The translations under genes were made by a program, and so were the position numbers. Under the pieces are notes generated by a model. It saw only the letters and a program-made list of their open reading frames with translations, ran no database searches and was not told the DNA's origin. A DNA stretch of 64,000 nt from Triatoma infestans (taxonomy: Eukaryota > Arthropoda > Insecta > Hemiptera > Reduviidae): assembly GCA_011037195.1 (NCBI GenBank), contig JAAEAF010000346.1:164205-228204 (forward strand). Reading direction: 5' to 3'. This document shows positions 21,680 to 33,800 of the stretch, in pieces (the stretch's first letter is position 1; every line of letters starts with the position of its first letter).

Positions 21680-24351
21680 CAGCTTGTCGTTCGAACCCAT
21701 TTAGGCTTCTCCAATGGAATGCTAACTCACTTAAAGACAAAGCTAATGAACTAGTTCAGGTCTTATCTGACATGGATATAGATTGCTGTGCCTTGTCTGA
21801 GACCAAACTTGCCTCAACACATAGAGTTAAATTAAATGGTTACGCTCTATACAGAAAAGACCGCAACTCAAGGGGAGGTGGTGTGGCTATCGCTGTTAAA
21901 CGTAACATCAAACACGCTCTGGTCTCATTGCCCAGTCTTACTTCTTTCGAGGCAGTTGGTCTAGAGGTGTTTTTCGCCTCCATGTCTGTGCTCATTATCT
22001 CCTGTTATAGAGCCCCTAACAAAAGATGGTATGATATTGACATATTAGAGCCTTTCTCATTGCATAGACGTGTTATCTTGCTGGGAGTCTTTAATGCAAG
22101 ACACATTGCTTGGAATTGTACTACTAATAATTCAGCAGGCGAACAGTTGATTGATTTATCACTGGATCATGGTTTTGCTCTGAATACTCCTCATTTCCCT
22201 ACATATTTCCCTCCCTCTCACCACCAGCCGAGTACTCTTGACATAGCTTTGATTAAAAATGTAAGGAATTTCACAACCCCTGTAAGTCATCCCGTCCTTT
22301 CAAGTAATCACAACCCTGTCTCTTTCCAACTGTTTCTTACCCCAATTGTACAACCCCCTCTAATGATCTTCGACTTCAAACATGCAAATTGGAGTAAGTT
22401 CAAAACCCTAATAAATGAGCACCTAAATCTTCATACTCAACCGACTGATTATTTTTCTATAGATGAATCATGTGTAAACTTAACTAACCTAATCGAATTT
22501 GCTGCCGCCGAACCGGTTCCTAGGCGTCCAGCTGGCTATACCCTCAACCTCCCAGATAATATTAAATTGTTGATTAAATTTAAAAACAAAATCAGACACT
22601 TTTTTCAAAGATACAGAACACGCCCCCTTAAATCTTTACTCAACCGTCTACAGCACATTGTCAAGAAGCAGGTTCAGATTTGGAAGAACAGCAGGTGGCA
22701 TACTTACATTTCTGCACTCGACCCTAATAACCCTTCCAACTGGAAGGTTGTCAGATACTTTAAAACCTATCCTAAAAATACAGACGACCATTCTCCAATC
22801 ATATATAACGGTACTGAAGCTTGCTCTGATAACGATAAAGCAAATCTCATGGCTGAGTGTTGGAACAGGTACATTTGCAAAATGCCGACATGGGTGCCTC
22901 TACTCAGTGCAAAAAAGTAGAAATTGAAATTAAACATTTTCTCAAAAACTGTTCCTACCAACCTGCTGACTGCAAACTAACAAGTCCTAAAGAAATTTCC
23001 CAAATTATAAACTCTAGAAAGAATAAAAAGTCCCCAGGCCTCGATAATACACATAACCTGTTTCTAAAACACCTTCCTCGAAAAGCCCTTGTATTCTTAA
23101 CCAACCTACTTAACAAATCACTCACTCTTGGTCACTTCCCGACTCCTTGGAAAACCTCAAAAATTATCCTTATTTTAAAACCTTCAAAGTCTTTCAGTAA
23201 CCCTAACAATTACAGGCCCATCAGTCTTCTGAGTTCCATCAGCAAAATTTTTGAAAGAATCCTATTAACAAGAATTAATAAGCATTTAGAAAGTAACGGT
23301 ATCATCAGAGAGGAGCAGTTTGGCTTTAGGTGTGGTCTGTCCACAACTGCCCAGATAACTAGGCTAGTGGACAACATAACTGCTGCTTTCCATCACCGTA
23401 AACATACAGGTTTGGTGCTGATGGACATTCAGAAGGCTTTTGATACAGTCTGGAACGATGGTCTACTCTCTAGACTGATCAATTATAACTTCCCTCCCTA
23501 CATCACCAAAACTGTTCATTACTACCTGGTAAACAGAAAATTCCGTGTCAACATAAACTCCACCCTCTCTGAAGCTCACAAAATTGCTGCCGGAGTTCCT
23601 CAGGGTTCAATCATCGGCTCGGTGCTCTTTCTTATATATTTCAATACGCTGTTTAGCCCTAAAAACGTTAACTTGGCCTTATATGCTGACGACGTTGCTC
23701 TCTTTTCTTCCTCATGGAGAATTGACACAATTGCGCTCAGATTGTCAGAAGCAATGGCCTGCATCAGCAGATACTGTGATAGGTGGAAAATTAAAATTAA
23801 CAGCAGCAAAACCGAAGCCATTTTATTTTCCAAGCGAAGACCCGTACTCTGGAAAGAAGCAGGCAGTGCCTTGGACTAGCTCTGTTCGCTATCTAGGTGT
23901 CACTCTCGACCGTAAACTTACCTTTACGCCTCACGTAAAGGAACGAAAGCATTAACAAAGGCAAGGCGGCGATCCGAGCGCTATTTCCGCTATTCTGCAG
24001 AGAGTCTAAACTGGCCCCTAGCAACAAGCTGTTGCTATATAAGGTAGTTGTTAAACCCATGCTATTGTATGCATGCCCCTCCTGGAGTACTACCTGCAGA
24101 ACTAATATCGATGGCCTGCAAATAATCCAAAACAAGTTTTTAAGGTTAGCAACAAACTCGCCACGGTATACTAGAATTAAGGATTTGCACGTGTATTGCA
24201 AAATGGACAAAATAGAAGTATGCATTTTCCTTGCAACTGAAAAATTTTTTGCCTTTACTAGTCTTAGTAATAACTCGCTTTGCAGGAGCATAGGGGACTA
24301 TGACGCTGGAGTTGATTACAGGCATCGCAGGGTGAGAAACATGCTCATATA
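21676..24351 (+). pseudogene. Jockey-type ORF2 (endonuclease and reverse transcriptase), broken
   Basis: The N-terminal part (about residues 10-225) is an APE-like endonuclease: LLQWNANSL and ALSETKL are present, but the usual GDFNA reads GVFNA (Val138) and the usual SDH reads SNH (Asn211), so two expected catalytic acidic positions are lost. The reverse transcriptase follows (about 23,000-23,870) with QKAFDTVW, GVPQGS and YADD at 23682-23693. The C-terminal thumb reads SVRYLGVTLDRKLTF and LLYACPSWS. Frame changes occur at about 22,900, 23,870 and 23,955. No RNase H domain is seen, as expected for many jockey elements. Confidence 0.88.
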
Positions 24352-24539
24352 AAGGGAGTTTGTATTGCTTGGGGTTTTTGCCATTTTTTCCCCCTTAATA
24401 TAACTGTTTCGTTTGTTTAATTTTTTATTAATGTAAATAGTTAGGAGGTTATAGTATAAACTGAAACTCCATGTAAAAACTGTATATATGTATATATAAT
24501 ATTTTGAAATAAATGAATTGAATCGAATATTATGCTTAC

Positions 24540-25130
24540 TGACATTCTACTTATAGATCTAAAAATTTAAATAAAATGAAATAAATACTTGATTTATTAA
24601 GTGTATATTGATTTAGAGTGCATACAATACTTGTGTGAGGCGTGCTAAAATAAATAAATAATAAAAAAAAAAAGAAAAAAAAACTACTTAAGTATATCAG
24701 TACTCAGTGTCTGTCTAGAAGTTTGGGACATTTTAGCATATTTTTTTTTTTTATTGCTCAGATCAAGTAGATGTACGTATTATAATTAAAATGCAAGAAC
24801 TGCTACAAAATTAAATGTAAAAAATTCGATGTATTAGAAAATGTATAACCGTACAATTTCATAAACATTTATCTAAAATCAATCCGAAATAAGTTTATAT
24901 ATGGAACACATACTTTAATATTTATGGGATATATCCAATTATTTATTTTATTCATTTTTTTGCTAAAAAATAAGGCTCTGACAGTTTTAAGAATTCATAT
25001 ACATTAATCCTGATATTTTGTTTGTAATATGTTTCTGGCCAAAGTGAAGTTCCAGAAGATTGATGTTAAGCATCCTATAATCTAGGAATTCCAATTAATT
25101 GTAGATTCAGCACTTACTTAAATTCAACAT
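24540..25130. other. AT-rich non-coding spacer
   Basis: No gene. Contains A-rich tracts near 24,660. Copied at 60,820-61,410. Confidence 0.55.
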
Positions 25131-25516
25131 TTTACTTATTGAATGCCAAGTTAAATTATCAAAATATTTGCATTTTTCTAAGATATTCTTTTTTTCCTTC
25201 CGCAAAAAATTTTAATAGCTAATCAAATACTTTAAATAGATAAGTTTGAATGAATTTATTGATACATAAATTTCAATAGGTAATTCAAATTACGAACAAT
25301 CAATATATAGGCAAGCGAGAACACTTGGTTGTTATCATTAAGTAATGATACAGTCATAACATTATTACATTCGAAATTCAATAAAAATGACAGTGTGTGT
25401 TACAGAGTAACAATGTAATTTTTGGGTTGCGAGTTTTCTTTATGATAAAATTTAATTTATTAAATTAAAGCAAAAAGCTTTTTTTACTTTCCTAGTTTCA
25501 TTTATTTATCTTTTTC
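25131..25516 (+). repeat. Orphan copy of the EcKL 5' flank
   Basis: It matches 10,067-10,443, the DNA before EcKL-A exon 1, but stops just short of the TTGACAG acceptor and ATG and joins the LINE tail CCCCACAGACAAAAAAT. No exon follows. The real 5' flank of EcKL-B comes 2.2 kb later. A copy is at 61,411-61,795. Confidence 0.75.
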
Positions 25517-25925
25517 CCCACAGACAAAAAATACTAATAATTGCCTAGTATTCATTATCCCTATATTATACACATTCCATTGACACTAAATAAATGATAT
25601 TATTATTTCTAATTAAAATAAGTAGAAGTTTTGTATTTCGTAAAATAATGTTGGCACACATTTCTTTTATCACTACAATTAAATTTAAAGTATTATTTTT
25701 TTTATCAATTCTGAAAAATTTCGAAATTAGGTGACAAGATAAATTTCACTCACTTTAAAGTGAAAAAAAAAATTATTTCATTATTAGTTCAATACCCTTG
25801 TGATAACTAAAACACTCAAGAGTGCACTATTACTGGATGTGAATGGAATAAATGCCAGTTAGTATCTTACTTCTTTCGTCTATTTCTGCGCAAGTAACCA
25901 GCTTAGTTACTATAATTTGTCATTA
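25517..25925. other. Non-coding block shared by all four EcKL spacers
   Basis: Second copy of 8046-8429, starting with the last bases of a LINE tail. Confidence 0.65.
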
Positions 25926-25929
25926 AATA

Positions 25930-27250
25930 TGGGAGAAACTGGGGCTTGCGCCCAAGTTTGACACTCTGGATCTACACTAGGATCATCAGACCCATGGTCA
26001 CATATAGGTCGGTGGTGTGGTGGACCAAGATGCTGCAGAAGAGGATGGCGGGAAGGCTGGATGGGAACCAAAAGCCTGGGTTTCACGGGGGCAATGAAAA
26101 ACCATCCCGACTGCGACGCTGGAAGTCCTCCTCAATTCGCCACCACAATATGAAGCCAGAATGGGGATAAATAGGCTGTTGCAAGGGCCGCCTCCCATCA
26201 CCTCTAGGATCGTAGTAACCAGAGGATGATTGAGGAAATCAACGCTGACTATCTTCTTGGAATACCAACTGATGGGATGGTTCCTAGGTATCATTTCGAA
26301 AGGAACTTCCCAATTGTTATACCTAGCAAGGGCGAATGGGACTGTGATCCCCAATTGTCGGTAACTCGATCTGGTATACAGATGGATCCAAAATCCGACT
26401 GAAACGGATCTGTTGCACGGGGGAGGGGGTCGATGGTGAACTTGATGTGCCTATGGAAGAGTGACAGTCAGGCAGCCCTGAAGGCACTTTCTTCGCACCA
26501 AATAGTCTCAAGACTGGTGTGGGATAGCTTACTTGCCCTAACGGCGGTGGGTACTAGGAATAAACTGACATTCGCCTGGGTGTCGGGACATGCGGGGTTT
26601 CTGGGCAAAAGTTAAAATCCGCCAAACAATATATAGGCGGATGCCCTAGAAAGGGCGGATGCCCTAGAGAGGGAGAGATCGCAGGATACCTTTATAGACC
26701 CCGAACCCTTCTGCGGCTTGTCCAGGAGCATTATTCAAACTTCTATCAAAGGTTGGATAGAAGAATAGCGTCTGCGTTGGTGGGAGAGAATACCAGGACA
26801 GAGGCAAGCAAAGCTCTTTATCAAGAGACATTTGCCTAAATTTACCAGAGATCTACTGAGCCATACCCGAAGGGGTACAAGGCTAATTGTGGGTCTACTA
26901 AAAGGGCATTGTAGGCTGAACAGACACATGTACCGTCTACAACTTGCTGATAGTGCGGTATGCCGATTCTGCAAGTCAGAGGAAGAAACACCGGCGCACA
27001 TTTTTTGTGTTTTTTCAATTGGAGACAGGCAATCCCGAAGCTATGAGCTTCATGACGGAGCCGCTCTCAGCTTTGCTAGGATTGATTAGGTGGGCAAAGC
27101 TGGGGGTTGTGCTGTAATTTAAGGGGATCCACAATAGACCTCGCTTGTATGAGTTGCTGCGACAAGTATCTCACTAGGTCGGTAAGATGGGCTTTCGCTA
27201 TTTGCCATTATATTTGAATGAATAAAATTAATTAATAATAATGAATTATA
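25930..27250 (+). pseudogene. LINE ORF2 3' fragment (RT end, RNase H, zinc tail)
   Basis: Reads IIRPMVTYRSVVWW at about 25,980 (end of the reverse transcriptase), then KSDSQAALKALSSHQ (about 26,460) and FAWVSGHAGF (about 26,570) of RNase H, then GLLKGHCRLNRHMYRL and CRFCKSEEETPAH (about 26,965). Ends in AATAATAATGAATTATAATGG. Several stops and frame changes. Related to, but not the same subfamily as, the minus-strand intron 3 fragments. Copy at 62,210-63,530. Confidence 0.78.
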
Positions 27251-27299
27251 ATGGAAAAAACGCTAATGCCAGTCCATTTCCAGTCCATTATATTATTTA

Positions 27300-27706
27300 T
27301 CTCTTTACTTATTGAATGGCAAGTTAAATTATAAAATATTTTAATTTTTCTATGATATTCTTTTTTCTATTCCACTAAAAACTTTAATAGCTAATCAAAT
27401 ACTTTCAATAGATAAGTTTAAATGAATTTATTGATATATAAATTGGATTATGTTTATTCCAATAACGTACAAACAATATATAGGCAAGCGAGGACACTTG
27501 ATTATCATTAAGTAATGATACAGCCATAACAGCATTATTCCATATAAGTGAGTGTTTGTTACAGAGTGATCTGGGATTTAGTAACAATGTAACTTTCTGT
27601 TTCGAGTTTTCTTCGTGATAAAATTTAATTGTTTGCAAAAAGTTTTTTAACTTACCAAGTTTCATTTATTTTTCTTTTTTTGACAGATTTAAACGTTTTT
27701 TGCAAG
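27300..27706 (+). promoter_or_regulatory. 5' flank / putative promoter of EcKL-B
   Basis: Homologous to the flank of A, C and D. Unlike those, it lacks about 37 bases between TTTAAACG and GCAAGATGG, so the 5' UTR next to the start codon is shorter. Confidence 0.5.
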
Positions 27707-27736
27707 ATGGAATTACAAACAGCTTTTGAAAGAAAT
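27707..27736 (+). CDS. EcKL-B exon 1
   Basis: MELQTAFERN, donor GTGAGT, phase 0. Confidence 0.78.
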
Positions 27737-30700
27737 GTGAGTATCTTTGAAGTTTTCAATAAATATTCTCATTGGCTGAAATAAACAGAACAATTTAGAA
27801 TTTTAATTTGGAGCATTGACTTCCTTCCCGCTAATTATAGCAATCATAAAGATAATTATATTTTGTGGACCAAAGATGTGTAAATATCATCAGATTTGAC
27901 TGCTTTTCCAGCTCCGCAAGTAAACAAGATTTATGCCCTTGTACAATGCACTTTATACTGCACTCGATATATCAACCGTCATTACGCTCAGTGTATCAGA
28001 GATGTATTCCTTTATAACCAGCTTCACTTTGTGGTCATCTACTGGTTTTCGTGTGTTCACCCATCATTAGAATGACTTGATAAAACAGCGCAATAACACA
28101 GACATGTATCGAGGAAAATCACTTTATGCACTGTTTTATCAACACATCCTGATGATGGGTAAACGCCCGAAACCGCAACCACAAATAGGAGCAGGCTATC
28201 ACGGAAAATATCTCTGAGGCAGAAAACTGTTGTTTGTATTTCTAGATAAAAATTCATGTAAAATTATAATATAAATGTAATAAATCTTATTAAAATTTAT
28301 AGGTTATTATATTGTATTGATTGCAAAATTGAAAAATAGTATTATGTTATAATTGATTTAAATATTTGAGCGCTATCTAATGAAGCTGGCTATCACGGAA
28401 TATATTTCTGATAACTTCGAGCTCTGCGAACCCAACCACAAGGACATTCCCCCTCCCCCTCCATTGATACTCATCTAATAAGCTCTACAAACTTGCAAAG
28501 CAATCAATCAAACTTAGGGAAATAGTTTTAACAAATGCAATATATCCTTCCCAGGATTCCAAACATTAGAGAAAAAATATGTATTCATTGTTAAATAAGT
28601 TACGTCAGCAAAATATTCTAAATTCATTAAAAATTAACAATATAATGGCTAGAATTTTCTTTTGATACTATGCTATTGCCAGATAGGAAATATATGTTTT
28701 AAAATCCCTCGTCTTTATTAACAAATATGTGTGTGACCTATCTAGTTTTTCGCCAGTTTTTCTAAAATGTCAAAAGATGGCCATCTGTCAAAATGGTAGT
28801 CTAATCGTCTGGCATTAAAAATAAAATTAAAATGAGGTGCTTGTATGGCAACGGCCAGAAGTGAAAGTCTATGCACGAAGACATCCCGGGAATGGTGAAC
28901 GCCCGAAACTGGTTGATGGCCACAAATAAAGCAGCTTATTACGGAATATATCTCTGTTGCTCTGAGGGGAATGTTGGTTCATATATCGAGTGAGTATAAA
29001 GTATGTAAATCTTGTTTGTTTGCGGAGAACTGGCTATTGCAGGAAGGCAGTCTAATCTCGGTGTTATTTGCTGAAAGTTTCTTACGTTTTTGATCCACAA
29101 AATGTAATTATTATTATGATTGCCATTAAACTTCCTATACTATCAATACAATAAGTATCTATAATTTTCATTTGAAACATTCTAAAACATTGATTTTAGT
29201 GAGGTTGTGGCAGAACCGTGAAGTTAGATACTTTTTTTAAGTTTTTTATCAGGTAAATATTCGGTGGTCCCTAACAATTTTATCTTGCAATGTTTCACGT
29301 TTTAAAATAATTTATCATATTATCAAATCATCCATGTGTACACAAATTTAAGTGGAATCTTTTTTTAATGTAAATATGTCAACAATATTCCACTGTTCAA
29401 GGAGTATTGTCAATTGCAGAACAAAAAAAACACTAACGAATTATTCATTCATTAGTGACCACAATTTTTATGCAAAGCGATGTATGGTGTGACACTTGTT
29501 CAAAAGTTGTTAAAAATGATTTTCATCCTCTATAGATAAGGAACATAAATTCAATAAAATACATAATCACTATGCTTATACTTTCACATAAAAATTATTA
29601 TACTTATTATTCAAAAGTCAATAAATTCAATTTTATATCTTCCGTTAATCAATCCTTTGTACAAAATGGATATTTTCCTGCCTGTTATTTCCTGTCTTAC
29701 ATCATTTTGTCAGTGATCTCTGAGGCAAATTTCTTTGTTGGTAGAATTATCCTCTTTGGCTGCTTGAAGGGCACATATAATTTATGTAATCCTTCCATAT
29801 CTTGTGATGATATGTTGAATTTATCCATTTCATTATCGTACCCAATTCTTAGATTTTTTTAGCTTGACAGTGTCCAAAGAGGTTTTTTTTTCTTTGTAGA
29901 AACTTCTCTTAGACAGAAACAATTTTTACACTGAACATAACACTTTTTCCCATCTGAAACCTAAATTTTTAAAACTATCACCCGTGACCACAATTTATGG
30001 TAGCGTTGACAGCTTCTAAAATAAATATTAGTTCGCCCTACATTAATTACTAATTTTTATATATAATAACCCTTTCAAAGACAAACTTGATGTTAACCGG
30101 GGAAAACAGACGTATGTATGACGTTGACTAGTTTGAGAAATTAATTAACGGTTTTCGAAACAAACCTTAATTACTGCAAGGTCTGTAGAATTATTTTATA
30201 GCAATTCTCTTATTTCTGCAGGAACATTTAGTGTGGTTGGAAACTTTGTTAAACAAACATATAAATAACAATCAAATTGCAAGAGTTATAGAGTTTGATG
30301 AAAAACAAGTAATTCCCGAAGGTGATAATTATTTAAGTATTATAACTCAAGCTGTGATGTCTGTAATTCTCCGCAATGGACAAAAATCTAAAATATCCGT
30401 TATAATAAAGAAGTCTCATAAAGATAAGAATGAAAGAAAAGTATTAGACCATTCTCCTGTGTTTAAAGTTGAAACTAAGGTAATTATATACAAATAATTA
30501 GTACATTAATAGCTGGTATTATATCGAGAGAGAAATATCTATCATTAAGTATCCAACCTTATACATATTGCTTAGGTTTACAAAGAAGTGTTACAGAAAT
30601 GTGAAGTGTTGATGAGTGAATACCAAGATTGTAGTGAGAAATTATGGTGCAATCTGATTGGCTACAGGCCTTATGACATGTTAGTGTTCGAAGATTTAAA

Positions 30701-30749
30701 GGTAAGAAGTTTTTACTAATTATCCTTTTGTCCTCACATTAACAAGCAC

Positions 30750-30808
<59 letters not shown>

Positions 30809-33800
30809 TGTCTGTGGGGTAAAAGGAGGCAAACCCTACGCTATCCAAAGCTTCGCTGGGCACAAATAGCTACCCCAAGAAAAACAAGAACAAACCGGGT
30901 CTAGAACAAAAATCCAGATCCGGATCTAATCCGTCTAAGATTCACCGGACAATAATCTTAAGCGGTATAAGCCTAAGCTCTTCTACAGACATCTTATTCC
31001 TACCAGGTCCTGAACCTAATTTCCTCACAACCCAGGCAATCAGTCATAAAAAGAATGGGTGTTTCCTCCTCTGTCTCACAGACTCTACAAAATGGATCCG
31101 GCATGTGCCCCATTATGTAGAGATGTCTCCTTAAACCACAATATCCATTAAGAGATCCAACCAGATGCCTGAGAGCGCTCAGTGAAAAACACAGTAACGT
31201 CGTACTAATGGCCTTGTCTGGACCACCGATGAGTATTTTGGACTGCTGAAAACCAACTGAGCTCATCCATAAGGATAAATGCTGTGAAGCTGTCCATGTC
31301 TGGAAGCGAAAATCCCCATGTGACCTGGCACCCAGACTAGAAACACATCCTTCAGAGAAGAAAGCTCTTCCAGTCTTTTAGAACATTCTAACATCAACCT
31401 GGAAGTGAAGACACATGAACTCAGAGCCTTCAGCGCAGCCTGCTGTACGAGTAGATACTAACATCTTTTATGTTAGTGTTGCGTACCCTCTTATCCAAGA
31501 CACAACAAAGAATAGTATATACCTCAGCCTGGAAGACCGTGGTCCATTCACCAAGGGATCACCAAATGATCTCCGGTCTCAAAATAGACCGCAGCTCCAG
31601 ACTTACCATTCATTCGGGAACCGTCCGTGTAACACCGGAAGTAAATCAGGTATCACGCCAGATGGACCCCAATCTTGACCAATCTTCTCTGGAGGGTAAC
31701 CGGACACTGTAGAATGCTCGAGAGCACTTATAGAAATATTTTTCACTTTGTCTTGCGATTGGTAAAAAAAAAGTAAATGTGTATGTGTGTGTGTGTGTGT
31801 GTGTGTGAGGATGGGTTTGTAAACGAAAATACCTCAATATCGAAAAATCGCGGTAAGCCGAAAATTATATTCCATTTTGTTACCTCACCTCCGTAATCGA
31901 GAATAGGTTTTACTTTTTTTCATTTTTTTTTTGTGTTTTAGAATTTTCTCGAAAAAGTTTCCAACGATTTTCATTACAATTTGCATACTAACTGCACACT
32001 TGATTTACTGCTATTTTTTTAAAATATTTTTCTCGGAAAAGCTTTTTTTTCTTGTGAAATTATGGAGGAGGAGGAGTTGCAATTAAGCTTTTCTTCAAAG
32101 TGCCATATCAGCACAATTTTTGCATCTGCCATCTATTTTAATATTTAAGGTACATTAACACCATAACGGGATTTTAAGAAAAATCAATTATCCGGGGTAA
32201 TGGGATTCGAACCATATGAATGAAGATTCATAGGATTCGAAGAGCGGAGAAGCACACATTAAATGAATCAAATTTAGTTACCCTCCTAGTTTTCAGCATT
32301 AAATAAAAGGATATGAGAAGGTGAGAGAATGGATTTCTAGAGAAATAAACTAGAATATATGCTGAACACTTAATAATGACAGAACACACAAACTGCAAGG
32401 AGTTTACAAGTAAATAGAAGTTTGGTAGCGAGAGATATATAGAGAGACAGATTGGCTGAATAGGTTGCTGACTGGTGTAAACTGGTCATAAACTGTCCTG
32501 AACTGTAATGCTCTCTCTCTTTTTATATGAATCGAACTGCCCCTACCTAGTCTGGCCTAGGTAGGGAGTAAGTAAATTTGATTCTGGTATTTTGTCTGTT
32601 GTAGCATGCATGTTCCTTTTATTCCTGACCGATCCATCATCAGAGGAAATTCACCAATTTCGCGTAGATAGTTTAGCCAACGCAATGTTTCTGTTACACT
32701 CACACTTGTTCGTTTGTTGTATGTGCGGGAGGATACAAGGTTATGTTACTATGTGTGTGTGCGTGTGTGTGTGTGTGTGTGTGTATGTGTGTGTGTTTTA
32801 ATCACAAAATGGAATTATTAAAAATTATGATTAGACATTATAAAATAGTCTATAATAAATGTCATGTTTTGAAAAATACTTTATAACTAAATTTTAATAG
32901 TTGTGTTAAGTTGCTCTATGTTTTATCAGGTCATTTTTATTAGGGGTGAGGGCGATAAGAAAGGTATACTCCAGTAATTTTCTATAATAGTATACTCCTG
33001 AAATTTCTTATCGCCCTCCTTAATGAAAATGACTTAATAAAACACTGAGCATTCTTAACACCACTATTAAAATTTCGTTATAAAGTATCCTTCAAAACAT
33101 GACATTTATTATACACTAATGTCTAATCATAATTTATATGAATTCCATTTTGTCATTACACACACACACACACAGTAACATAACCTTATATCTTCCCACA
33201 CATACAACAAACCAACAAGTCTGATTGTAACAGAAACACTACGTTGAAGTGAATTCTCTACACGAAATTGGTGAATTTTCTCTGATGATGGGTGAGAATC
33301 CGAAAACGGTCAGGAACAAAAGGAACCTGAATGTTACGACGGAAAATATAACAGATGTTATCCAGTATTGCGTACCCATCCATGTATTTAACATAAATTT
33401 GAATTGTTCGTTTAATGTGCTACTCCGCTCTTCGGATCCTATGAATCTTTGATGATTCGGATCCTTTTACATCCGGAATGTATTTTTGGAAATGTAATTG
33501 TTACAGAATAGAAATTTTCTTGGAATCGGCTCCAATGATTTTCTATAAACTAAATCTATGAATTTTGTTTATACAAATTTTTCAGTAAACGTTTATTTTA
33601 GAGCAGTTCTGCGGTAGATATAGATTTTAAGGGTTGGACGGTTTGATGGGCCTTATCATGTGACTACAAGGTACTCAATATTCTAGTACTACTTGCCTAT
33701 TTGTATACAATCAACAAGAACAGCGACGACCGCCATATTTCAGTGAGAACCGAATATGTGGCAAAATTTTACTTTAAAGAGAATTTAATATAGAGAATAA

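Larger units (their letters stand above)
20317..24539 (+). mobile_element. Jockey-type non-LTR retrotransposon with target duplications
   Basis: A 4.2-kb element (20330-24526) between identical 13-bp copies of ATATTATGCTTAC at 20317-20329 and 24527-24539. The matching site 3' of EcKL-B (39805-39817) is empty, with one base different, which proves insertion. It has two open reading frames, a gag-like ORF1 with three zinc knuckles and an endonuclease/reverse transcriptase ORF2, and no LTRs. Both are disrupted. A second copy lies at 56598-60819, carried there by the 36-kb duplication. Confidence 0.92.

Noticed and set aside
29572..29862. 96-codon plus-strand frame in EcKL-B intron 1
   Set aside because: Not open in A or C, hydrophobic low-complexity composition and no splice context.
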